Below, one piece after another: positions 19,165-31,200 of a DNA stretch of 64,000 nt (position 1 is the stretch's first letter; each line of letters begins with the position of its first letter). The stretch is from Terfezia claveryi. Taxonomy: Eukaryota; Ascomycota; Pezizomycetes; Pezizales; Pezizaceae. Location of the stretch: the NCBI GenBank assembly GCA_015179025.1, contig WHUX01000076.1, forward strand, positions 62,001-126,000, read 5' to 3'. The notes under the pieces were generated by a model. It had not been told where the DNA came from. It was given only the letters and a program-made list of their open reading frames with translations, and made no database searches. Both the position numbers and the translations under genes were made by a program.

Positions 19165-19453
19165 AGGAGGGTGTAGGAAATACTCTTCCAATACATGTGC
19201 AACCATGTGAGTACGTCAACAACATATGGACATAGAGGCATGTGGATAAGAAAGTACGTCAACAACATATGGACATAGAGGCATGTGGATAAGAAGGCAT
19301 ATGACAAGCATGTGCGAATACGGAGGAGATATGTATATATAGACTGCTAGAACCCCTAAAGCAGAGATATAGATCAAGCAAGCAATACATCTCTCTTACA
19401 GATCAATCCCCAATATCTACGTTCATATATCCTAAGATCTCATAATCCTTACG
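19161..19453 (+). repeat. Polypurine tract (19161-19171) and 3' LTR (19172-19453)
   Basis: GTAGAGGAGGG immediately precedes the LTR. The LTR matches the 5' copy at 281 of 282 positions by eye, including the duplicated 43-nt unit, and is followed by target duplication TGATG at 19454-19458. Confidence 0.9.
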
Positions 19454-19458
19454 TGATG

Positions 19459-22298
19459 GTTCTTGGTCTATTTATGAAGGGCCCGGTCCGCTTCAATGGA
19501 CAGTAGGCGCACATCCTCTTATTGAATGAATTGATGTAGGTACCAATTATCTGTTTAATCGTTACTCCGACTGTGCTGTATATTCGTCAGCGCTGGCGAA
19601 TTTGCTTTTGTTTATATCCTTGCTTTTGTTACCGCCCTTTATCTGCTTAATTATTTATCGAAATTGATGTTATTTTCCAGATCCCCACTTACCTGCTGGG
19701 CGCCGGTCTAGTCCAAATGAACAGGGCGAGTCATGTTTAAAGTTTACCGCCCACGACTAGGCCGGAACATATATACTTCTATGATCACGAATCGTCCTTT
19801 ACTTCAGAGAAACAAAGTAGTTTAATTGTTTTTACTTGTTTATACTGATTATGATCCGAGCCCTGGGTTGCTATGATAAGGTATAGGACAAGTAAGCAAG
19901 CCACGTGTTTAGTGCCAACCAGACTACGTGTTTACTCTTGCCATGAATTTGTTGCAGTGATATAACGATTGCAGCAACGTCCAGTTTATGTACTGAGTAT
20001 CAAACCAACCAACCACGGACTTGGAACATGTGGCCATGCACAGATTTGAAACATCCAAGTGGAGTATACATACTCATGTATATTATTTACATGTATGAAA
20101 TAGCTAATTTATTCCTACTTCCCCACTATGGGTATACGGTATGGTTACTTTCACCACCTTCTCTATCCAATTAAACAACACTACTAGGATATTAAAAGAC
20201 TGTGCGTCAACGGAAAAGGTCTTTGCTTCCTTGCTTGCCTGCCTGCTTGCTTGCATGCTTCGCTCGTGCAATGCAAGTGATGGGATGCCGTACAGCAGAT
20301 GGTATAGCTTCAGGTTTTGTTTGTTTTCGCCAACCCACGTGCACAATCCGTTTTCTCACATAAAAGCTCTATGTATAATGCAATGCAGTCCAATCCTACC
20401 GTCGGAATTGCTCAAGGGAAAGACTGACTCTAAAGTTGGGACCCTTCACCTACAATTGAAAGATAGCCTCGTAGCCTTGTCTAAACAGACACGTTGGTTG
20501 GTTGGTTTGCCTTCGTTCCGTTGATGACTTGCCGAGTTCATTTTATATACAGTGCGAAAAACTGGGGCGAATGGGGCCAGGAGAGGGGAATTCGGAATGT
20601 TTACCGTAAGAAATAAAAATAAAACAACTCCATAGTGATAACCAAGCCCTCGTCCGCATCGCAATCAACAATAAAATCAACTAAGTAGCTTCAGTTCAGT
20701 CCAGATTGCACATGCCAGCCCCACCTTTCTGTTGGTTGTATTTAAAACCTTCCTACCTAGGCCTTTGGGTAAGAGGAATTTTAAATCTGAGTTCGAAGAT
20801 CGAAAAGATACGGAGATACGGAGCCGGGCTGTGTGGTTGTTTATCATGAGATGTACTTTCATATGTTGAGTTTGCACTATCTGAGCCAATGAGCTGGATT
20901 TTGATGTTGGCCCATGGTGGGGCGCGGCGAATCCTGCTGAGACATACATACATAACATTCGGAGTTTGGAGTTTGGGGTTTGGAGTTGCCTAACTTAGCC
21001 TGGAGATGGTATGGTGGGATGAACGGGTGATTGGTATAGGGTTCAGTAAGCAAATCAAATGGTTACAGACCAAATCATAATACTCTTAGAGGCATACTTT
21101 ACTTTACAGCCATGGAAGAGAAGGGCCTGAAGGCTGCCCGATTTCTGTGAGAGATATTAAATATTGTTCCTCTTTTGAAGGTGAGGACGAATGGCTTATT
21201 AACGTTAACACGACCTCTTATGGTCAGTCATAATAACTGTGCGCGTGTAGCCTCCTGATCATATGATCACATACATAGCTTGAACGTAAACAGCCAGCCC
21301 CGCGCGGTTTCTGAAACAATTCCACGAGGGGACCTCGAATCAAACGTTTGGCGTATCCAATGCCTTTATCAGGCTTCCCTAATGTAACCTACCTCTCCTG
21401 CAAGGGTATCTCAGGCATCCCCAATTATTATACATACCTAGGTACCTAGTCCAGTTTCCAACTCAGTCCAGCCACGTTGGGGGGGGGGGGAGAGGGGGGT
21501 GTAGGTGGTTTTCGTGGTCCCTCCTACTGGTTTTCTCACGCCTCATTTTAATTCGAATTCGCATTAGAATTCGCATTATTTTTTTTTTTATTTTTTTTTT
21601 TCATGGTATAGTACGTAGGTATATCATACGTACATACAGACATACATATACTCTACATACATCTGCCAGCCACCGAGGCCGATTGGAAGCTCTGCTTCTA
21701 GTTCTACTGAACTATTCGAATTCCATCGCAGCTTCTGCAGTTCTAGTCAGTAGGTACTCTCTATCTACTGGTCATTACAATTTATTTTTATTGTTTTAAG
21801 ATTTTTTTGGTACGGAAATAGCTATAGGGGGCCCGCCTGTCTGAGAGAGGTGCCCAATCAATCCGACTGGCCTACGGAACAGCGAACGGCAGTACTTTTA
21901 ATCTACATCGACTCGGAGTAATTTAGAAGTCGAAGTTGCGGGTCGGGCAGAAATTTAAAGGGTGAAGCTGGAAGCTGTTTGGGGGGGGCCCAAATAAAAG
22001 TATCAGGTTTCAGGTTCGGTAGGGAGTAAAACCCAAATCACCCCAAATCATCAACTCCTACGACCAGCGATTTTCGACTTTTCTTTTTTTTTTTTTTTTT
22101 GAAATCTTCGTGATTTGACAGCAATCACAAACGGTGCGAGCGAGCTTCGAAGATCTAAGGTTCGATACTCAAGCCTGTACAAAACAGACCGGGCAGGAAA
22201 CCGCTTCATTCGAATGTGAAAGATCCATTCTCTCTACAATAACTGTCAACATTCAATCGACACCGACGATACCATCTCATTCTCCGTCGTCGACAAAG
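19459..22298. other. Non-coding stretch upstream of the giant gene
   Basis: No credible coding region. It contains CTTGCTTGCCTGCC-type tandem words near 20228-20260, a G run near 21480-21490, T runs near 21570-21600 and a T19 run near 22083-22100. The right end, pyrimidine-rich, should be promoter and 5' UTR of the giant gene. Confidence 0.4.
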
Positions 22299-25200
22299 AT
22301 GACTTCCATAATCACTACATCAACACCAGCCATATTCAGTCCCCGCCCATATGCATGGCCCTGCGAGAAATCATGTACAGAAATGTTCAGTCCCTGCCCC
22401 GTTGCAACCGAAGAAATATTTACTCCACGACTCGGACTGGCACCATCGGTATCACTATGTGAGAAACCGAAATCAACTGCGGAGGGGGCTGAGGTTATGG
22501 GCCGGAGCTGGTACTACGCCAGCGCAGCGGATGCGGAGGAGGCAGAGGGAGAGAGCTGGGACGTGGAGATTGAGGTATGTGTGCAATGGGAAACTACTTC
22601 CTACTGTCTCTTTGCTGTTTGTGCGGTGTCGGCCAGGACCGAGCCTGTGGGTATTCATCAATTGTGCGCGCGCGCGTGCGGGAGTTGTGAGGCCTCGTGG
22701 CCGGGCGCGCGTGCGGGGTTCAATCAGGATTCGGTCCAGTCTGGTTGGCTTTGTTATCTGTGTGCTTTTTTGCTTTACCATTTTTTTTTTTTCTTTCTTT
22801 TTTATCATTTTTTTTTTTTAAATTTTATTTTATCGTCTTCTTTTTTCCCCCCTTGATGATGAAAGTTGGGCCTTTTGTTATTTTGTGGGGTGCAGGTGGC
22901 GACGGATCTGATGGGACGAGCGGTAAGGGGAAAAGAAAGGGACCAGAAAAGACCTGGAAATCGAATTAAAAAAGAGTTGGAGGCGAACCACGACTACCAT
23001 CATCACGACCACCACGACGACCACCACCACCAATCATCGCCACGGGCTCAACGTTTGTTTGAGCCCCAGGCATCATCTTTCGTCGCATTTACGTTTACGT
23101 TTCTCGGTCAGCGATGATGTGGGGGGGGTGAGAGTGTGTGTGTGTGTGTGCCAGTGTTCAGCCGGCAGGAAGGTTCTCTATTATGTTTTGTCATATTTTT
23201 TTCCCATTTTGTCCTTTTTGACCTCTTCTGTGCTCTTGTGACCCATTTTTCTTCCAGGGATCCGCGTCCTGCAGCGCAGGGTGCTACAACTATGCAGGCC
23301 TCACGCATGTCTCAGTTTTCGTTTGTATCTGCTGGATCTGTTTTGCTGCTTTTCGCTCCAGCTGCTAACCCTGCATAAACATAGGATTCTGACCCGCACA
23401 ACGTGGATGTGGATGCGGATGCGGATGTGGATGCGGATGTGGAAGTGAATGTGGATGCATATGGGGATACGGACGATGTAGAAGCACTAGTCCGCACACC
23501 GCTGCCGAAGCATACGGATTTTGGGACCTTGCTGGCTCGGTGGCAGGATGTGGCTAGGAGGTTCAGGGAGAGGTCCAGGGAGGGGAGGCGCAAGAGGAGG
23601 GTGTCGAGGAATGGGAAGAAGGGGAAGGTAAACTTGGAATTGGAGTTAAGTGTGGGTGGGGAGGAGGGAGGGGAGAGAAAGGTAAGGATATCTGTTTATC
23701 AATTTATATGTTTATTTGCTGTGTTCAGAAGGATTGGGGGGCATATCGGCAACTGAGATACAAATTTGCCTTTCCCCTTGTTTGGCCCCCTTCCTCGGCT
23801 CTTGTGGTTCGCTTCGTCTGTCTCGCACCCCTGAACACCCCTTTTCCCCTTCCCTTCCACTTCTCCTGTCCCTGGTCCCTTCCCCGCACTGGCGCTCCTC
23901 CTAGGCTGTTTTGGCTCTGGACACGCCATACCCGCCGCGCAAAACACCGTTTCCTCCATTATTACGCAAGTAATTCTCCTAGCTCACGGAAACATAACTT
24001 TGCTACTGCAAACTGGTAAAGTAAGTACTAACTCACTTCATCTTGAACTCGCGTCACATAGTCCGATATCACCATCGATTCAACGTCTCCTATCCCCCCT
24101 ATATTCAGCTTCGCCACGGAAGATGCGCCCCGGCGCGGCTCCTGTGAATCTATCGAACCCCAGCTACCCGCGTATCGCTCACGGAGCTCGAGTCTGAGAA
24201 GTCTTTATACTCCACCGCCGCCATATACCGGGAGCAGTAATAGCCCACTGCAACCCGCGACACCGAGTCATATCGCAGTCAGCGAGCTAGAGGAAATCCA
24301 CCACCCCCAGCCGTGCATACTCGGCTTGTTCTCCAGGAAACAGGAGAAGAAGTACGAGCTATTTACTACAGAGGAGGCTAGTGGCTTTGGGCTGGCGCTG
24401 TGGGATGGTGACGGTTGTTTGGCTATATCTACGCAAGAGCGAATTGATTTCGACATGGTATTTGGGTTGATGGAGAGAGCAGGGAAGAAGAAGAAAGCTG
24501 CTGCGAAGGGAAATGCGGCGAAGAAGGCCCCCGCGAACTCAACTACAAATGCATCTGGGGGGAAGAGTGAAGGAACTGCGGGTGGGGGTGGGGGTGGAGG
24601 TGCTGCCGCGGGAGGTGCCGGAGATGCCGGAGGTGGAGGGGGAAAGAAGGGTGATGGATGGGATAATGAGATTAGTCTTGAAGACGACGAGGAGGAGAAG
24701 AGGAAGAAGGAGGAGGAGGAGAAGCGAAAGCAGGAGGCGGAGGAAGCAGAGCGGAAGAGAAAGGAGGAAGAGGAGGCGGAGGCGGAACGCAAGCGATTAG
24801 AGGCGGAAGCAGAGGCAGAAATGGAGAAGCAGCGTCTAGCAGAAGAAGAGCGGAAGCGCAAAGAAGAAGAAGAGATGGAACGTGAACTCGAGTGCCGGCG
24901 GATACAAAAAGAGGCAGAGGCAGCAGCAGCAGCAGAGGCAAAGCGGCTTGAAGAAGAGCGCCTCAAGAGGGAAGCCGAGGAAGAAGCCAGAAAACGGCGC
25001 GAGGGGGAAGAGGCAGCGGCAGCGTTGGCCCGCGCCGCCGAACTCGCCGCTTCCTCCGGCCGCTCTAGTTATACCACCAACAGCACCGGCCTCGGCCTTC
25101 GCGGCGGTAGTTCCCAGATTCGCACATTCGACGATATTACAAACTACCAGCAACAGCGCAATGCGCCAGCGCAGGCACCGGCGCCGGCTAAGAGGTCGGG

Positions 25201-28200
25201 AGGTTCGTTTTGGGGAGGGATCTTTGGTGCGATTACGGGGCCGAAGAGTCCGGAGCCGGACCCTCCCCCCCAACTGATACGAACAGCTACGTATGGGCAT
25301 GGCAGCCGTGTTACTGGCCCCGTGCCTGCGTCCGCTCCTCCACCAGAACTAGTCCCAACGCCGGTGGAAAAGGTACCGGAGAAAGCCCCGGGGCCTGTAC
25401 AGGAAGCGCCGAAGGAGTCTCCAGCTCCAGCTCTCGAACAGATCAAGGAGGATACCCTGAAAATCAGGAAAGATGAAGCCACCGCCGCTCCTGCTCCCAA
25501 GCCGGCGCCTGCCCCAGCGCCTGCCCCAGCATCTGCGGAGACACCAGCCAAAACAGCCAAAGCTACAACCAGAGCCACAGCCACAGCCTCATCTACAAGC
25601 AAGCCATCGATGGCTACGGAAACGATATCTTCTACCAGCACCGTGAAATCGTCCACAGCCGCATCAGCAGCAACAGGGACAGCGAAAACTACCACCACTG
25701 CATCAACAGCGGCGTCGAAAGTGGGAAGTAGGATAGCTACGAGCACGAGTTCTTCTAAAGCCCCCTCGAAAACATCCACACCAGTGCCGAAGAAATCTAC
25801 CCCCGTGCCGAAATCATCGACTCCCGTGGCCAAAATACCCACTCCTGCTCCGACGACAGTTGTTGAAGAGAAAAGAGGGGCCGAGAAGCCTGAGGAAAAA
25901 CCTGAAGAAAAACCCGAGGAGAAACCCGAGGCTGAGAAGAACCCAGAAGAGAAACCAGAAGAGAAACCGGAAGAGACGCCGGAGCAAAAGGCGATTCAAG
26001 CGGCGCAGGAGGGCGAGAAAAAGGCAGACAAAAAAACCCTCAAGAAGGAAACAACTTCACCCGCCGAAGGTTCTACTGATACAACCGCCAAAAGAACCTC
26101 CCTAACCAGTACTACAGCCCGCAAGTCACTTACTACATCCACCATTACTTCCGCGAAGAAGGAGGAAGAAAAAAAGAGATTAACACCCCTCGAAGCGCGC
26201 AGAGACGCTCTTCGATTAGCTCGCGATCGTAATAGCGCTGCGAGGAAGGAGTCGCCCGTTCCACCTGGACCGGTACCCGCGCCTGCTGCAGCAGCAGCAC
26301 CACTAGCATTGCCAGCAGCACCACCACAATCGCCACCAGAAGCAGCAGCAGCAGCCGAAACCCCTGCAGCAGAAGCACAAGCAGAGAATGCAGCGACACC
26401 TGCACCAGACAATGAATCCGTTCCTGCAGCTGCGGCTAAATCCGATGCACCTGCAAAGGAAGGCAAAAAAGTCTCTGTCACACCAATGAAAACATCTACC
26501 CCCAGGCTACCAGGATCAGCATCAGCATCAGCATCGGCGGCGCATAATAATAATATTAATAACAGATCGGGTATCGACGTACTCAAGTCTGCGAGTGCCG
26601 CACTGAAACCCGTGTCGCGCACCGTAACCCCGGCATCATCGACCGCGACGACTGCAGAGAAGCCAGCAGCGGCGGCGGAGATTAAGGCGGTTGCTACTTC
26701 ACTCAAACCCGTCTCGAGGACCGTGACGCCGGTGGAGCCGAAATCGTCGCTCAGGCCAGTGTCTAGAACGGCTACGCCGGTGGAAGTAAAATCAACATTA
26801 GCAGCGACTGTACCGAAATCGACATCGGCGGCGACTGTACTGAACCCTGCGGCGGCCCCGGCACCGAGGGCCCCGTTTGAGGGGGTGGTGGAATCGAAAT
26901 CGACATCAACAGCGACTGTACCGAAACTCGCAGCGGCGCCGGTGCCGAGTACGCCATTTGAGAGGGCGCAGGTGAGGAGGGTAGCGAGGTTGGCGGTGGC
27001 GAAGGGGATCCCTCTTGTTCCGACTGTGCCTTTGGCAACCAGGAAACAAACCCCACAAGCGGAGGAGAAGGTCAAGTCGGAGCTGGAAGCCGCGCCGGCG
27101 GAGGATGCTACGACACTGGCTGAACCGCCAAAACTAGAGCAAGTGGAACCAGTACCGGTACCAGAGCCAGAGCCCGTCGTCGAAGCCCCCACGGTGGCGC
27201 CTTCACCTCCGCCAACTACAGCTACCAAACCCACCACCAAGTCAACAACCACCTCTACAACCAAGTCGACAACCACGATGAAATCCCGTCTAGACTCCAC
27301 TTCGAGGCTGCTGGACCCAAAAACCCCCGTCAAGTCGACCACGTCCGCGCTCAAAAGACCCACAAAGTCCACTCTCCCCGCCCCCGACGAGGATAAGAGA
27401 CTCAAGCTCACCTCCACCTCCAAGTCCAAGCGCATGGTTGAGGTAGTGCAAGCAGAAGTGGAAGAGTTGGGGGCTGAGCCTGCAGTCCCTCCGAAGGCAC
27501 CTAGCCCCCCGAGCATGTCTGCGACGAAGGAGGAGAGGAGTAGATATAAGGTTACGCCGGCGCTGGTGAAGAAGGTGAGGAAGTTGGAGCTTGAAGTGGA
27601 CACGGGGATGCTTATGCCGAGTACCCCGACGAGGTTGGCGATTGATCAGAGTCCGGTGAAGAGTGGGAGTGAGAAAGGGGAAGAGGAGGAGGGGGAGAAG
27701 GAAGAGCAGGAGGCGGGGTCAGTGAAGCAGGAGGAGGACGGTGGGGATGGGGATATGACGTTCCACTTTGAACTCGGGGATGAGGCAGTGACGAATGCAA
27801 AGCTCGTTAATATCAAGAAGGACGGGGTGGCGAAGAGTAAAACAGCATCACCACCACCACCACCTCCTCCTCCTCAAGCCACGGCGCAGGAGGTAAAGTC
27901 GAAGCTGAAGAGTAGTAGTCTCAAGACACCATCTCCCGCCCCACCGATCAATATTCCGGAAGAAAAGCCTAAAGCCAAGGAGAGCGCCAACTCCCGGCTG
28001 AAGACCTCGAGTGTCAAGACACCTTCGTTGTTTGGAAGGAGTCTGAAAACATCTTCACCTGTCCCTCCTGTGCCTCCTGTCCTGGCTGAAGAGGCGCCTG
28101 TGAAGGACAAGGAGAAATTGAAGAGTACTGGTCTGAAGACCCCTTCTCCTGTGCCTCCTGTTCCCCCTGTTACGATCGAAGTGACGAAGGTCAAGAAAAT

Positions 28201-31200
28201 GAGCAAGATATCTTCTCCCGTCGCGTCTACTACCCCAGACGCTGCCAGAGAGTCAAAGTTGAAGAGTTTGAGTTTGAAGACATCTTCTCCTACACCCCCT
28301 GTCCCCCCTAGCCAGGTTGAAGAGCTGAAGGTCAGGGAGTCGAAATTGAAGGGTTCGAGTCTCAAGGCAGCTTCTCCTCTGCCATCTACCCCAGTCGAGG
28401 AAGTCAAGACGAAATTGAAGAGTTCAGGTATGAAGGCATCTTCTCCTGTACTCCCTGTCCCTACTATCCAGGTTGAAGAGGTCAAGGCCGGAGAGTCAAA
28501 ATTGAAGGGTTCGAGTCTGAAGGCATCTTCTCCTGCACCCCCTGTGCCTCCTATCCAGGTTGAAGAGGTCAAGGCCAGAGAGTCAAAGTTGAAGGGTTCG
28601 AGTCTAAAGACATCTTCTCCTGCACCCCCTGTCCCTCCTATCCAGGTTGAAGAGGTCAAGGCCAGAGAGTCGAAATTGAAGGGTTTGGGTCTGAAGCCAC
28701 CTACCCCAGTTGAGGAAGTCAAGGCCAGACAGTCAAAATTGAAGGGTTCGAGTCTGAAGGCATCTTCTCCTGCACCCCCTGTGCCTCCTATCCAGGTTGA
28801 AGAGGTCAAGGCCAGAGAGTCAAAGTTGAAGGGTTCGAGTCCAAAGACATCTTCTGCACCCCCTGTCCCTCCTATTCTGGTTGAAGAGGCCAAGGGCAAA
28901 GAGTCAAGACTGAAGTGTCTCAAGACACCTTCCCCCATTCCTCCCACCCCAGTCGAAGAGGTGAGGATAAAAAAGATCGCCAAAACCCCCTCCCCGGCGC
29001 CAACCGTAGAGGAGCAAACAACCATACCCGAACCAAAAGGCCCCGAACCACCAGTCCCATCAGTCAAGGAAGCCAAAAAGTCGTCGACTGAACGACGCAC
29101 CCCCTTCCTCCCCCAACCCGCACTCGGATCCGGATCTGCCTCCACCTCCAACACTACTGACAAGAAATTCAAACCTACAGGCAAAGATGTCACGAGTATC
29201 TTGGGGGGTGTAATGAAAGCGAAGAAAAGATTGCAGGTGATCAAGGAACCTACCCCTCCTCCACCACTTCCTCCGCGTGAGCCCACCCCAGACCCGGGAC
29301 CAGAACCACTACCGGAACAGCTAGTCGATGCAGAACCCGAACCAGGGTTAACGCCAGATCTAGATCATTTTGAGCCCTTTGCGTTTGAATTTGAGCAGCA
29401 CGAGGAAAAAGGTACACTCCAGCTTCAGCCTGCCCCCGAAATCGCCGTTGTTGCGCCCCCCTCTGCTCTAGAGGAGGAGATTGATGCATTCCAGTTTGCT
29501 TTAGACGACGATCTACCGACCCCAAGAGACTCGGGACATCTTTCTCCGGCATTTGGAGTGGCGTTTGGGAGTTTGAATGAGGGGTCATACCCTGGGGCTT
29601 CCCCGACAGGAAGTGTTACTGACGGTAGAGTGGCAAGGAAGAAGAAGACCACCCCCCCAGTGGAAGTCGACCCTAATGGTTCACCGAGAGTGGTTCAGGT
29701 TGGGTTTAGGGATATGTGGAAGATGGGGAAGGATGTTAAGAAGAGGGAGAAGGAGAAGGAAAAGTTGAAATTGAGAGATGAGAATCCGCATTCGACTTTG
29801 TACCTCAAGGAGAAACCGAAGTCAGGATCCACGACATCAACCAAGGCGATAAAAATCCCAAAAGCACCAAAGAGAATTGTGACTACTGATGAGAGTGGTG
29901 AGTTGCATCAAATTAAATTGTACTTTACTACGGGTTTTCTTGCTAATGAATGATATGCGATGTGTGTATATAGCACCCCTCGCCTCAACCTTCCCGGACG
30001 CAATGAACTTCTTGGTTCCGCCTACCCCGCTTACGGAGTTTATCACCCGACCGACTGAGAATATAATTCAAGTTAACACGCTTCATGTCCCGCCTACATC
30101 AATCCCGGAAGTCCCATTGATTAAAATGCCGAAGTTGTCGAAGAGAGAGGCGAAGAATAGGGCGAAAGCTCTTGAACTTGAAGAGGTATATGCGGATGCT
30201 ACTGCTCCAGGACCTATGCCAAAACACGAGCCAGTTCAAGCTGAACAGGCAGTACCGGAATTGGAAGCAGCTCCAGTTATTTCAGAGATGGAGGAACAAG
30301 TAACACCCACCCGCCCCCACACAACGCACTTCCGCTCCCTAGCCGACGAGCTAGCCACAGACGACAATAATGATGGAGATGATATTGAGCCAGGCGACAT
30401 GGACCTCGAATATCAAGATTCCTGGGAATCGCCAAAATCCCAACCTGCTAGTATGAGTCCTGTAGCGCCCACGGGTGGATGGAGAGGGTTGTTTGGATGG
30501 GGGCCTCGGCGTTGACCGCACCGCAGAGTCCGCCGGTGAGGCCGGTATTTAGAGATTTGGATGATGAGATTAATAAGGAAGTTGTTGAGGAGATCCAGGA
30601 GCCGGACTTGGTTGTGGGGGAAGCGCTTGCGGCAGAGGTGCAAGAGGAACCAGCTTTGGTTGAAATAACACCAGAGCCAGGACCAGAGCAAGAGCAAGAG
30701 CCAGTGGAAGTGGGTCCAGTGGTGGTAAAGGCTTCGAAGGAGAAGAAAAAGTCAAAGAAGGAGGAGAGGGAGGAGAAAAAGAGGAGGAGGAAGGAGAAGG
30801 AGAAGGAGCCTGAACCCGAACTTGTGCCTGAGCTGGAACCAGAAGTCGCTGCACCTGAACTCGAACCTGAAATAATCTTGGTTGTGCCTGAACTGGAACC
30901 AGAAATCGCTGCACCTGAACTCGAACCTGAAATAATCTTGGTTGTGCCTGAGCTGGAACCAGAAGTCGCTGCATCTGAACTCGAACCTGAAATAAACCTG
31001 GTTGTTGAGCCTCAGCCCGAGCCTCAACCCGAGACAGTCTCAGAAGCAGCGGTTGATGAGCCTCTAGCTATTGAACCAGCAGAGCCAGAGCCAGAGCCAG
31101 AAGTAGAACCAGAGCTAGTCGTGGTCCCTGTAAGGAAGGATAAAAAATCAAAGAAGGAAGAGAGGAAGGAGAAGAAAGCAGCTGCAGAGAAGAAGAAAAT

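Larger units (their letters stand above)
14705..19453 (+). mobile_element. Young full-length Copia LTR retrotransposon
   Basis: LTRs 14705-14986 and 19172-19453 (282 nt each) differ at one visible site (T14916 versus C19383). The element is flanked by a 5-bp target duplication TGATG (14700-14704 and 19454-19458). The internal order is primer-binding site, gag with zinc knuckle, protease, integrase, reverse transcriptase, RNase H, polypurine tract: the Copia order, with integrase before RT. The coding region is essentially one gag-pol frame, interrupted by five in-frame stops (16301, 16328, 16454, 16478, 18352) and one 1-nt deletion near 17053. It is therefore recent but not autonomous as written. 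Confidence 0.92.
14581..19775. repeat. Possible foldback/MITE into which the young Copia inserted
   Basis: The left flank, 14581-14704, contains CATATATTTCCCAGCCCAGT. The right flank near 19735-19775 holds a diverged inverted match (GACTAGGCCGGAACATATAT). Several short palindromes (around GAATAGGCCCGGTCTATTC at 14623-14642, and again near 19470-19500) occur on both sides. The Copia target site lies between these flanks. This is a weak, by-eye match. Confidence 0.25.

Noticed and set aside
25996..27603. 535-codon minus-strand open frame, plus others of 470, 232 and 194 codons under the giant gene
   Set aside because: Antisense shadows of a biased Lys/Glu/Ala/Pro sequence, reading as Ser/Ala/Val/Gly-rich low complexity. 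The plus strand carries the continuous frame and splice sites.
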